Shown in pieces: positions 1-6,407 of a stretch of DNA of 8,633 bases (the stretch's first letter is position 1; each line of letters starts with the position of its first letter). The position numbers and the translations under genes are program-made. Under the pieces are notes generated by a model. It ran no database searches. It was not told the DNA's origin and worked only from the letters and a program-made list of their open reading frames with translations. Source of the DNA: Fibrobacteraceae bacterium (GTDB lineage: Bacteria > Fibrobacterota > Fibrobacteria > Fibrobacterales > Fibrobacteraceae); the NCBI GenBank assembly GCA_023231365.1, contig JALNVO010000118.1:1-8633 (forward strand), in the 5' to 3' direction.

Positions 1-80
1 TAGAGTGCCCTGCGGCATCTGCGCGATGTCTCGTCGATGCATGCCTTGCTGCTTGCCGGTTTATCCGTTCTGTCTGTCAT
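1..80 (-). pseudogene. IS3-family orfA, N-terminal fragment (window-truncated)
   Basis: ATG at 80-78 on the minus strand is preceded by AGAGGAAAAG, a reasonable ribosome binding site. The first residues read MTDRTDKPASSKACIDETS, matching the MAENSTKPASSRENMNETS start of the complete orfA at 4402-4758 codon for codon in length. After ETS the DNA still aligns (both contain CGCAGGG) but this copy is two bases shorter, so the reading frame shifts relative to the intact orfA. Either the N-terminal spacer is simply variable or this copy is frameshifted; the 80 visible bases cannot separate the two. The product would be the DNA-binding first half of the transposase. Confidence 0.5.
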
Positions 81-163
81 TTTCTTTTCCTCTGTTGTTG
101 AATTTAGTTTTTAAAATTCAACTAAGAAAAGGCCTTTTTCTGTCTCAAATTTCCAGACCACTA
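1..163 (-). mobile_element. Right end of an IS3-family element, cut by the window edge
   Basis: Read on the minus strand, this stretch carries an inverted-repeat end (ending CCACTA near 163), a short leader and the first codons of an orfA. It aligns with the corresponding end of the element at 3829-4841: both have TTCTGTCT, then AAATTTC, then CCACTATA at the outer edge, a GTTGAATTTAG block inside, and an orfA start at the same offset. The two ends are clearly related but diverged, so they are different copies of one family and not a recent duplication. The rest of the element lies before base 1. The exact terminal base is uncertain because the CCACTATA shared by both copies may include target bases. 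Confidence 0.7.
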
Positions 164-191
164 TACAATTTCCCTGTCTCTTTTTTCGATA

Positions 192-323
192 CTACTGTAC
201 TTGATTTTTCTGTTCAAAAAAGGGAACCAGTTCATACATCGTAGTTTGATTCTTGCCAATTTGCTCAGCTATTTCGGCTTTGCGCAGTTTTTTAGCGCCC
301 TTTTTATTAATTTGGAATTGGTT
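192..323 (-). pseudogene. Possible remnant of a helix-turn-helix protein
   Basis: Minus-strand frame between an upstream stop (326-324) and TAG at 194-192, 43 codons with no proper start codon at its beginning. The translation contains KKLRKAEIAEQIGKNQTT followed by MYELV, which has the spacing and residue pattern of a helix-turn-helix (A..A..IG.....T.Y). It could be the relic of another transposase or a regulator. Its 3' part overlaps an IS-end-like sequence at 201-232, which supports a mobile-element origin. I do not recognise a family, and chance similarity cannot be excluded. Confidence 0.25.
201..232. repeat. Stray IS inverted-repeat-like sequence
   Basis: The + strand reads TTGATTTTTCTGTTCAAAAA then AGGGAACCAG. 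Its reverse complement (GGTTCCCTTTTTTG then AACAGAAAAATC) resembles the left IR of the element at 3829-3870 (GGTTCATTTTTTCT then AACAGAAAAATC). It lies about 40 bases outside the CCACTA end of the element at 1-163. It may be a leftover end from an older insertion or excision of the same IS family. Confidence 0.4.
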
Positions 324-358
324 TTATGGCTAAATGATGACCAACAAAAGGTAATATT

Positions 359-1636
359 ATGATGGTTTTATTTCCTATCATTTTCATCCTAGGCTACGTA
401 TTTATCGCCGTGGAACATCTCATTAAAATCAACAAATCAGCAACAGCACTCGTTCTTGGAAGTATTTTATGGTTGCTGTGGTTCATCGTTTCGGGGAACA
501 ATGCTACTACTTCGCATGAGTTGGAATCATCTCTGCTGGGAATCGCGCCGATCATATTTTTCTTGATGGGTGCTATGACGATAGTTGCCATTGTAGATTC
601 TTATGATGGTTTCGATATTATTACTTCGCGGATTCACACTAAAAGCACGCTACGGCTCCTATGGCTCATTTCCATTGTTACATTCTTTATGTCGGCTGTA
701 CTTGATAATATGACGACCGCTATCGTTATGGTAACGCTCACAAAGAAGCTCGTTTCCGATGTGCGGAGCAGACGTTACTTTGCTGGTATGATCATTATTG
801 CTGCGAATGCTGGTGGTGCCGCATCCCCCATTGGGGATGTAACAACAACAATGCTTTGGCTTGGCGGTCAAATTTCTGCAATGGGAATCGTCGAGAGAGT
901 AGGTGTCGCCAGCCTTCTTAATTTATTCATTCCGCTTCTTTTTATCTCTTACCGCTTCCGTGGTAAGCCTCTGGCTAATGAATTCGATACAAATAAAAAT
1001 TCTATCGTCCCTTCACGCCTGGATCGGGACATTGTATTTTTATGCGGAATTGGAGGGCTTGTGCTCGTTCCTGTTTACCGTTCTGTTTTTGGACTTCCTC
1101 CCTATATGGGGATGGCGCTTTCCTTAGGCCTCCTCTGGCTCCTGACAGATATCATCCTCAAAAGGAAGGACGAGGCTACTCAGGATTATTTCAAAATTGG
1201 CAAAATTTTGAAAAAGGTTGATTTACCTAGTATTCTCTTCTTCACGGGTATTCTTCTCGCTGTTAGCGTTTTGGAAGCGAATGGGCAATTAGCAGGGCTT
1301 TCCAATTTGCTGACAGAGAAAATCGGCGATTTGAAGATCATTGTCACTTCAATCGGCCTTTTCAGTTCCGTTATCGATAACGTTCCACTCGTTGCTGCCA
1401 TTATGGGCATGTATAATCTTTCTGCATTTCCGATGGATTCTTTTCTTTGGGAATTCACCGCTTATTGTGCAGGCACGGGGGGGAGCATTTTGATTATCGG
1501 TTCCGCTGCAGGTGTAGCAACCATGGGCCTTGAAGATATTTCTTTTGGTTGGTTTTTCAGACACATTACACCCCTTGCCCTTATCGGTTATTTCGGCGGC
1601 TGCGTAGCCTACCTTCTAATGCAATACTTATTTTAA
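359..1636 (+). CDS. nhaD: NhaD-type Na+/H+ antiporter
   Basis: 425-aa, very hydrophobic membrane protein, predicted to exchange Na+ (or Li+) for H+ across the inner membrane for sodium and pH homeostasis. NhaD belongs to the ion transporter (IT) superfamily. Hallmarks visible: an N-terminal segment FILGYVFIAVEHLIKINK (residues 9-26) as in NhaD proteins; SAVLDNMTTAIVM (112-124) followed by ANAGGAASPIGDVTTTMLW (149-167); the second-half counterpart SSVIDNVPLVAAIM (336-349); and GTGGSILIIGSAAGV (372-386). The paired DN motifs (DNMTT and DNVPL) reflect the inverted-repeat architecture of the superfamily. Roughly 11-12 membrane segments can be counted. Length is normal for the family. The start is ATG-ATG with AAAAGG seven bases upstream. 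The gene is monocistronic in appearance, and its stop codon lies inside the 3' end of convergent trmO. I saw no sodium-responsive regulator or clear promoter in the upstream 190 bases. Confidence 0.9.
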   Translation: MMVLFPIIFILGYVFIAVEHLIKINKSATALVLGSILWLLWFIVSGNNATTSHELESSLLGIAPIIFFLMGAMTIVAIVDSYDGFDIITSRIHTKSTLRLLWLISIVTFFMSAVLDNMTTAIVMVTLTKKLVSDVRSRRYFAGMIIIAANAGGAASPIGDVTTTMLWLGGQISAMGIVERVGVASLLNLFIPLLFISYRFRGKPLANEFDTNKNSIVPSRLDRDIVFLCGIGGLVLVPVYRSVFGLPPYMGMALSLGLLWLLTDIILKRKDEATQDYFKIGKILKKVDLPSILFFTGILLAVSVLEANGQLAGLSNLLTEKIGDLKIIVTSIGLFSSVIDNVPLVAAIMGMYNLSAFPMDSFLWEFTAYCAGTGGSILIIGSAAGVATMGLEDISFGWFFRHITPLALIGYFGGCVAYLLMQYLF

Positions 1637-2320
1637 CGGATCTATTTTTTTAACAGAAAGATTTCCGTCTTTGACAACAAATGAAATTTCAAAGTCGGCG
1701 AACTTGAACCCATAAACACGCTCTCCGTCCTCCTTATAAGCTGGACGGGGATCTTGTGATAAAATTTCTAGTAACGCGTCCCGTTTTTCCGGCAGAATTT
1801 TTTCAAGTTCTTCTGGAGGGCAAGTCACATCCAAGTGATATCCTTGTACATTTTCGGCAAAACCGCTGTTAGCTTTTTTAATCGAGTCCGCATAAGGTAA
1901 ATAAGGCTTTATATCTACTATGGGCGTTCCATTCATTAAATCCGCGCCCGAAACGATGAGATAGGGACCTTTAGGTGAATCCAAAATAATTTTTTCCAAT
2001 TTGACAGCGGAAAGCGCTATGGGATTTGGCCTAAATGACGAGCGCGTGGCAAAGACACCTAAACGCTTGTTGCCTCCCAGTCGAGGCGGTCTCACCGTGG
2101 GTTTCCAAGAATCACGTTGATTTTCGGAAAAAATCCAGAGCAGCCATAAATGTGAAAAGCCATCCAAACCTCGAAGCGCATCTGGATTTTTATATGCATC
2201 TTCGAACACAATCTGAGATTGCAAGCTTTTTAACAGTCCGCTTTGACGCGGAATGCCAAATTTACTATGAAAATCGGACTTAACAGTCGCTATCGTTTTA
2301 AAGACGAATTCGTTTTGCAT
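1628..2320 (-). CDS. trmO: tRNA (N6-threonylcarbamoyladenosine37-N6)-methyltransferase TrmO
   Basis: 230 aa, close to the roughly 235 aa of E. coli TrmO (old names TsaA, YaeB). The family uses S-adenosylmethionine to methylate N6 of t6A37 in ACY-decoding tRNA-Thr, refining codon-anticodon pairing. The signature runs the whole length: PRQSGLL (24-30), DGFSHLWLLWIF (53-64), RPPRLGGNKRLGVFATR (77-93) then SSFRPNPIALS (94-104), DLMNGTPIVDIKPYLPYAD (127-145) and, in the C-terminal domain, DPRPAY (190-195). All these blocks align with my memory of the E. coli protein without gaps of note. No good Shine-Dalgarno is seen before the ATG; the next in-frame ATG falls inside the core, so this start is the only plausible one. 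The gene is divergent from the helicase (41 bases between the starts), and its last nine bases overlap the end of nhaD tail to tail. Confidence 0.93.
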   Translation of the reverse strand: MQNEFVFKTIATVKSDFHSKFGIPRQSGLLKSLQSQIVFEDAYKNPDALRGLDGFSHLWLLWIFSENQRDSWKPTVRPPRLGGNKRLGVFATRSSFRPNPIALSAVKLEKIILDSPKGPYLIVSGADLMNGTPIVDIKPYLPYADSIKKANSGFAENVQGYHLDVTCPPEELEKILPEKRDALLEILSQDPRPAYKEDGERVYGFKFADFEISFVVKDGNLSVKKIDPLK

Positions 2321-2361
2321 GAAGGCGTATATAGTAATTTATTTCTACCTTTGGGCTCAAT
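2321..2361. promoter_or_regulatory. Short divergent intergenic region, trmO / helicase
   Basis: Only 41 bases separate the trmO and helicase start codons. The core reads GCGTATATAGTAATTTATTT, and TATAGT at 2330-2335 could serve as a -10 box for the helicase; no convincing -35 hexamer lies at the right distance. Any -35 for the helicase would fall inside the trmO coding sequence, and the reverse. Neither gene has a strong Shine-Dalgarno here. Confidence 0.3.
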
Positions 2362-3780
2362 ATGAAATTTTCAGAACTTCCGTTAGATGACAACTTGCAG
2401 CGTGCAATTGTCGATGCATCTTACACAAACCCCACTGCAATTCAAGAAAAAGCAATTCCGCCTCTTCTTGAGGGGAAAGATTTAATGGGCATTGCCCAGA
2501 CGGGAACAGGTAAGACCGCTGCCTTTGCACTCCCGATTCTGCAGAACATTCTCGCATCTGGAACTGTCCGTGAGCAAAAAACAATTCGGGCGCTGGTTCT
2601 CCTCCCCACAAGAGAACTCGCCATCCAAGTTTCCGATTGTTTTGAAATGTATGAGAAGTATACGCGTATCACGAGTACTTGCATCTTTGGGGGTGTTTCT
2701 GATGTCCCGCAAAAGAGGGCGCTTTCCCGCGGTGTCGATATTCTTGTCGCCACTCCAGGACGCCTTTTGGATCTTATCAATCAACGGGTTATTTCGCTCC
2801 GCAAGCTCGAATATTTCGTTCTTGATGAAGCTGACCGTATGCTTGATATGGGATTCATCCACGATATTCGCAAGGTTGTAGCACTTCTCCCGCCCGTGCG
2901 CCAGAATTTGTTTTTTTCAGCGACTATGCCTCCCGACATTACAAAGCTCGCTGCAAACATTCTTCGCTCGAATCCGGTGCGGATTGAAGTTGCCCCGCAA
3001 AGTACGCCTATCGAACGCATTAACCAGACCATCTATCATATTGATAAGCGCAGCAAGGGGACGCTTCTCAAAACGCTTCTTCTTACCCATCCAGAAATGT
3101 CAAAGGTGCTTGTCTTTAGTCGTACCAAGCATGGTGCAAATCACATTTCTGAAGTGCTCGAAAAAGCTGGAATTACTTGTGCGGCCATCCACGGCAACAA
3201 AAGTCAGACTCGTCGCCAGGAAGCCCTTGGCAATTTTAAATGCAATCAGATCCGTGTCCTCGTGGCCACAGACATAGCTGCCCGAGGGATTGACATCGAC
3301 GATGTGACGCACGTGTTCAATTACGACCTTCCCGATGTTCCTGAAACTTATGTGCATCGAATTGGTCGCACAGCAAGAGCTGGCAAGGGTGGAGCTGCCA
3401 TTGCATTCTGTGATTCTGAAGAGGTTTCCGACTTAAAGGCCATTGAACGAATTATGCGGATGCACATCCCAGAAGGTGACAATGCCATCCTTGAAACTCT
3501 CCCTAAGGAAGCCCCACAGAGCAGAAATAGTCAACGCCAAAACAACGGCAACCATCCTGGAAAATCGTATGGCAGTAATCACCGCAGAGGTAATGCTTTC
3601 GGTAGCCAAAAACGCTTTCGCGATGACCATCCGCAAAGAGAAGACCGGAGCAATCAAAATCAGAATAATGGAGAGCCGCATCCGCAAGCACCGCGGACCC
3701 ATTCTGGAAAGCGCCCCGGGAGTAAAGCTCGCAAACGTTTTTGGCAGAGCAAAAAAGATGGTCAAGGCCCGCAAGGATAG
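2362..3780 (+). CDS. rhlE: DEAD-box ATP-dependent RNA helicase, RhlE-like
   Basis: 472-aa cytoplasmic RNA helicase that uses ATP to unwind or remodel short RNA duplexes, typically in ribosome assembly, RNA decay or cold adaptation. All core motifs are present: Q motif region with F3 and PTAIQ (24-28), motif I AQTGTGKT (45-52), Ia PTRELA (82-87), Ib TPGRLLD (131-137), II DEAD (155-158), III SAT (186-188), IV LVFSRT (250-255), V VATDIAARGIDI (301-312) and VI HRIGRTARAG (332-341). The core matches the RhlE subgroup better than DbpA or CsdA, because no DbpA-type RNA-binding domain follows. Instead, residues from about 385 form a low-complexity basic tail rich in N, Q, R, H, G and K, probably disordered and used for nonspecific RNA binding. 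Start ATG follows GGGCTCAAT, a weak ribosome site. No clear terminator follows; 48 bases after the stop an IS element begins. Confidence 0.88.
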   Translation: MKFSELPLDDNLQRAIVDASYTNPTAIQEKAIPPLLEGKDLMGIAQTGTGKTAAFALPILQNILASGTVREQKTIRALVLLPTRELAIQVSDCFEMYEKYTRITSTCIFGGVSDVPQKRALSRGVDILVATPGRLLDLINQRVISLRKLEYFVLDEADRMLDMGFIHDIRKVVALLPPVRQNLFFSATMPPDITKLAANILRSNPVRIEVAPQSTPIERINQTIYHIDKRSKGTLLKTLLLTHPEMSKVLVFSRTKHGANHISEVLEKAGITCAAIHGNKSQTRRQEALGNFKCNQIRVLVATDIAARGIDIDDVTHVFNYDLPDVPETYVHRIGRTARAGKGGAAIAFCDSEEVSDLKAIERIMRMHIPEGDNAILETLPKEAPQSRNSQRQNNGNHPGKSYGSNHRRGNAFGSQKRFRDDHPQREDRSNQNQNNGEPHPQAPRTHSGKRPGSKARKRFWQSKKDGQGPQG

Positions 3781-3805
3781 AAAAATTTATTTAAAATCAT
3801 AAAGC

Positions 3806-3848
3806 ACTAAAGGGGTTCTTTTTTGAACTAAGGCGGTTCATTTTTTCT
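3806..3848. repeat. Tandem imperfect duplication at the outer IS end
   Basis: Two adjacent versions of one sequence: ACTAAAGGGGTTCTTTTTTG (from 3806) and ACTAAGGCGGTTCATTTTTT (from 3827). They differ at a few positions only. The second is the outer part of the left inverted repeat of the element at 3829-4841. The first could be the trace of another insertion of the same family, or a slippage duplication. Confidence 0.5.
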
Positions 3849-3870
3849 AACAGAAAAATCGGATTTCTTA
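3829..3870 (+). repeat. Left inverted repeat of the IS3-family element
   Basis: Reads TAAGGCGGTTCATTTTTTCT then AACAGAAAAATCGGATTTCTTA. Compared with the reverse complement of 4801-4841 (TAGTGGTTTAGAAATTTTAG then ACAGAAAACTTGATTTCTTA), the inner 20 bases match well and the outer half is more diverged. It lies just after the orfB stop (3885), on its far side. Confidence 0.65.
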
Positions 3871-3884
3871 GTTGATCTTTTTCC

Positions 3885-4405
3885 CTACGCAGCATCCGTG
3901 AGTCGGACACGTCCGTAATATAATCCGAGGGGTGTTCCCGTCAAGGGACTAGTGCTCCCTCACGCCGTTGTAGCGCTCGATCACCGCCGTCAGATAGGCG
4001 AAGCTGTTCTTCAAACGGATGTAGGTGATTGTCCGTGCTTCACACCTGATTCAAACGGTTCGTGACGATGTTCTGGAGCAGGTAGGGATGCTTTTTGCTC
4101 ATCGCATAGGGGGCTTGGACAGGACCGGTCCCGGATAGACGGCGTCGATGCCCATCGTTTCCATCAGGTGCCGGATCTGGCGGCGGCCCGCGTGGATTCC
4201 GTGGTGGCATTCTAGGGCGGACTTCAGCTTGCGCAGGCCCGATGTCGGATCCTCCGTGAAGAGAAAAATCGATTTTCTCCATGATCCGGAATTTGGATTC
4301 CGAGATCTTCGATTTGTAGTAGTAGTTCCTGCGGCTGATCCCGAGCTGGCGGCACTACCTGCTGATGCTGTAGCCATCTTCCGGTTTCGCTATCCCCGCT
4401 TTCAT
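3885..4405 (-). pseudogene. IS3-family orfB (DDE transposase), broken and internally deleted
   Basis: The frame starts at an ATG overlapping the orfA stop (ATGA at 4405-4402) and begins MKAGIAKPEDGYSIS, then meets a stop where a Gln is expected. Continuing across frames, homology reads RQLGISRRNYYYKSKISESK, then LFTEDPTSGLRKLKSALE, HHGIHAGRRQIRHLMETMG, then HPYLLQNIVTNRLNQV, a TGA in place of the usual Trp, and STD-ITYIRLKNSFAYLTAVIE, which holds the first Asp of the DDE triad. Directly after VIE the text jumps to RYNGVREH-SLDG-TP and ends YYGRVRLTDAA. The roughly 130 residues that normally separate these blocks, with the second Asp and the Glu, are missing. At least three in-frame stops and several frameshifts confirm it is dead. 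This is the catalytic half of the transposase. Confidence 0.8.
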
Positions 4406-4758
4406 AGCAATCCCAACTTCTTTAATTTTTTTAGAAACGCGATGTCCATTTCCTTTTCCCCGATGACCTCGTGGAGATCGTCGCGTTCCCTCTCAAGCCT
4501 CGCGATTTTCTTCTTCTCATCCTTGGGCCCCCTGAATACGGAGGTTGCGTTCTGTAGGAAGAATGCCTTCCATTGACTTATCTGGTTGGGATGAATTCCG
4601 AATTCGGAGGAGAGTTCCGCCAACGTCTTGTCTTCGCGCAGTGCGGCGAGGGCGACCTTCGTCTTGAATGCCTCGTCTGGAGACCCTGCGGGTGCGTATT
4701 GCGATGTCTCATTCATGTTCTCGCGGCTGCTGGCGGGCTTCGTACTGTTTTCCGCCAT
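4402..4758 (-). CDS. IS3-family orfA (HTH_Tnp_1 transposase subunit)
   Basis: 118 aa if started at the ATG 4758-4756 (MAENSTKPASS). An in-frame ATG 14 codons upstream exists (4800), but the related copy at 1-80 starts at the equivalent of 4758, so I prefer the shorter form. Residues 31-70 (FKTKVALAAL through ISQWKAFFLQ) form the helix-turn-helix that binds the IS ends. Residues about 79-110 (DEKKKIARLERERDDLHEVI and on) are a heptad-rich coiled coil for dimerisation. The 3' end carries a run of seven A (4432-4426), in frame A AAA AAA, the classic -1 slippery heptamer; the -1 frame runs on into orfB without a stop. The reading frame is intact, although its partner orfB is ruined. Confidence 0.82.
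   Translation of the reverse strand: MAENSTKPASSRENMNETSQYAPAGSPDEAFKTKVALAALREDKTLAELSSEFGIHPNQISQWKAFFLQNATSVFRGPKDEKKKIARLERERDDLHEVIGEKEMDIAFLKKLKKLGLL
4426..4432 (-). promoter_or_regulatory. A7 slippery heptamer (programmed -1 frameshift site)
   Basis: On the minus strand the orfA frame reads TTT CTA AAA AAA TTA, giving A AAA AAA of the X XXY YYZ type. Slipping back one base continues as KKIKEVGIAMKAGIAK directly into the orfB frame, giving the OrfAB fusion expected of IS3 elements. The downstream orfB is now defective, so the site is a relic. Confidence 0.6.
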
Positions 4759-4800
4759 TTCTCGATTCATTTCCGTTGAATTTAGACATTGCTTTTTCAC

Positions 4801-4841
4801 TTAAGAAATCAAGTTTTCTGTCTAAAATTTCTAAACCACTA
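4801..4841 (-). repeat. Right inverted repeat of the IS3-family element
   Basis: Minus-strand reading TAGTGGTTTAGAAATTTTAG then ACAGAAAACTTGATTTCTTA. It corresponds to the left repeat at 3829-3870 and to the end at about 121-163. On the plus strand its edge plus flank forms TATAAT (4840-4845), a chance or real outward -10 box. Confidence 0.65.
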
Positions 4842-4874
4842 TAATCCACGCTACGGGGAATTCAAACCCAGAAA

Positions 4875-5474
4875 TTAAAGCAAACCGGATGCTTTCAAAT
4901 TTTCTACGGCGTGCCCACGGTGACTCATCATTTGTTTTTTTTCAAGAGGTATTTCGGCAAAAGTCTGCGATTCTCCCTCAGGAACAAAAATAGGATCATA
5001 GCCAAAGCCATTTTTACCTCGGAACTCGGAAATAATTTTGCCAGGGCAAGTGCCCTCAAAGAAATAGGCTTTCCCTTTTTCGTCAATCAAACAAAGCATT
5101 GATACAAAGCGGGCCGAACGGTCTTTTTTTGTCTGCAATTCGAGCAGGAGCTTTTTGCAATTTGCTGTTGAATCTCCATGCTTTCCCGCATAACGTGCGC
5201 TGTAAATGCCAGGAGCTCCATTCAGAGCTTTGACTTCTAAGCCGGAATCGTCCGAAAGGACTGCGGCAACTATTCCTTTTGATTTTAGAAATTCAAAAAC
5301 GGCTCGCGCTTTTATTTCTGCATTTTCCTTAAAGGTCTTGCCATTTTCAACAACATCTTCAAAGAATCCCATTTCTTTCTGCGTTTTAAATTCGCAGGGA
5401 CTTTGTTCAAACGCATTCGCAAATTCTTTGACTTTTCCAGCGTTTCCTGTAGCGACAACAATCAAACGGCTCAT
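4875..5474 (-). CDS. rdgB: XTP/dITP diphosphatase (non-canonical purine NTP pyrophosphatase, RdgB/HAM1)
   Basis: 199 aa, full length for the family (about 195-200). The enzyme hydrolyses dITP, ITP and XTP to the monophosphate and pyrophosphate in the cytoplasm, keeping deaminated purines out of DNA and RNA. Motifs seen: TGNAGKVKE at the N terminus (9-17, phosphate and nucleotide binding), SDDSGLEVKALNGAPGIYSA (74-93) with the catalytic Asp pair, RYAG (94-97), GFGYDPIFVPEG (156-167), and E-K-SHRG near the C terminus (178-187). The start is fixed by ATGA overlap with the stop of the upstream gene, which implies translational coupling; AGGA lies just upstream. It is the last gene of a three-gene minus-strand operon. 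The IS right end lies about 33 bases past its stop, and no terminator hairpin is visible there. Confidence 0.95.
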   Translation of the reverse strand: MSRLIVVATGNAGKVKEFANAFEQSPCEFKTQKEMGFFEDVVENGKTFKENAEIKARAVFEFLKSKGIVAAVLSDDSGLEVKALNGAPGIYSARYAGKHGDSTANCKKLLLELQTKKDRSARFVSMLCLIDEKGKAYFFEGTCPGKIISEFRGKNGFGYDPIFVPEGESQTFAEIPLEKKQMMSHRGHAVENLKASGLL

Positions 5475-6394
5475 TCCTGTCTCTCCGAAGGTCCGAGTGA
5501 GGAAAGTTTTTTTTGTATGTCCGGGATCAATTCAAATTTTTCGTGATACATGGCGCTCACCTTGGAACATAGGAGTTCCAAACGGGAACGTTCTACAGAA
5601 TCGTGTTCATTCTTGCGCAGCGCACTCACTGAATTTTCAATCGCGAGAACATCTTTCTGGTCAGGATACGGCTTCATAAAGTCTTTAAATCGAGTTATGC
5701 ATGTTTTAAACTCGGCATCATCATTTGCTTGGTACAAAAGGTAGGGTATCACTCGCGAATCCAGAAGTTCTTGCAAATTACCGATGAATAAGTTCAAGTT
5801 TCCCTTGCCCGGTAAAAATTCGCCTGTTACTTTAGCTGTAACAGGATCTTCCGTTTCTATCTGGGAAAGAATTTCGTTAATGTATTTTTGTTCTGAAAGG
5901 GTAGTTTGTTCGCGGAATTTTGCTTGATAAAAAATCGGAAGGCTTGTAATGCAAAGATGTGCCTGGCTCATACCGGAAAATTCGCCAATGTAATAGATGT
6001 CCGCATCTTCATTCAAGATTTCTGTTTCGCTTTCGTAAAAAACGATTTTTGCGGGTACAGGGATGATTTCCATGCTGGAAAGCTCTTCAAGCCTGTCGCG
6101 GAACGCATCCGCATCGACTCCCTCGGGGAGTTCTCCGCCTTGTTCCTTGATGTGTTCGATCAAGTCGGAAATTCCTTTATCCATAGACGATCCCATTTCG
6201 TGCTGCATGAAGCGCTTCAAGTTATCATTGTTCTTGAATTCGCCTTTCACTGCCAAGATCCCGTTTTTTACCATAGAAGTAAAAGGAATAGGACCGGAAT
6301 CATTTTTAGAAGCCGATGGAAAAATTTTAGCATAAACGATTAAGCGTCCACAAAGATTATGGGGGTCACCTTTCTTTTGTTCTATTCCGAGCAT
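5471..6394 (-). CDS. Conserved-looking hypothetical protein, 307 aa
   Basis: I do not recognise the family. The protein is soluble in appearance: no signal peptide and no membrane segment. The first third is beta-rich (CGRLIVYAKIFPSASKN, then ILAVKGEF) and leads into a helical stretch NNDNLKRFMQHEMGSSMDKG and LIEHIKEQGGELPEG. A middle part contains EIIPVPAKIVFYESETEILN and IYYIGEFSGMSQAHLCITSL. The last 100 residues are helical and charged (FKDFMKPYPDQKDVLAIENS onward), possibly a helical bundle. Start ATG 6394 has AAAAAGG with suitable spacing. It lies 13 bases after the lipoprotein gene and overlaps rdgB by ATGA, so the three are almost certainly cotranscribed. The layout does not reveal a function; lack of a secretion signal argues against a periplasmic partner role for the lipoprotein. 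Confidence 0.8.
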   Translation of the reverse strand: MLGIEQKKGDPHNLCGRLIVYAKIFPSASKNDSGPIPFTSMVKNGILAVKGEFKNNDNLKRFMQHEMGSSMDKGISDLIEHIKEQGGELPEGVDADAFRDRLEELSSMEIIPVPAKIVFYESETEILNEDADIYYIGEFSGMSQAHLCITSLPIFYQAKFREQTTLSEQKYINEILSQIETEDPVTAKVTGEFLPGKGNLNLFIGNLQELLDSRVIPYLLYQANDDAEFKTCITRFKDFMKPYPDQKDVLAIENSVSALRKNEHDSVERSRLELLCSKVSAMYHEKFELIPDIQKKLSSLGPSERQE

Positions 6395-6407
6395 CTAAGC
6401 CTTTTTA

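Larger units (their letters stand above)
3829..4841 (-). mobile_element. Degenerate IS3-family insertion sequence
   Basis: About 1.0 kb, shorter than the usual 1.2-1.5 kb of IS3 elements because orfB has lost its middle. Order on the minus strand: right inverted repeat, orfA (4758-4402), orfB remnant (4405-3885), left inverted repeat. The ends are long imperfect inverted repeats; read inward both have the pattern TA, GG, TT, then ACAGAAAA, then GATTTCTTA. No clear 3-4 bp target duplication is visible. It sits between the convergent ends of the rhlE-like helicase gene and rdgB, where it interrupts no gene. A related element end lies at 1-163 in the same orientation. The element cannot transpose by itself; if orfA is translated it could interfere with active relatives. 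Confidence 0.82.

Noticed and set aside
5..244. Plus-strand open frame of 79 codons
   Set aside because: It runs antisense through the IS end and its inverted repeat, and its composition (Cys, Pro, Phe-rich) is not protein-like.
2442..3774. Several open frames of 80-129 codons overlapping the helicase gene
   Set aside because: They are shadows of a gene with every DEAD-box motif present.
4148..4576. Plus-strand open frame of 142 codons
   Set aside because: Antisense to orfA and orfB of the IS3 element, whose minus-strand reading has clear family homology.
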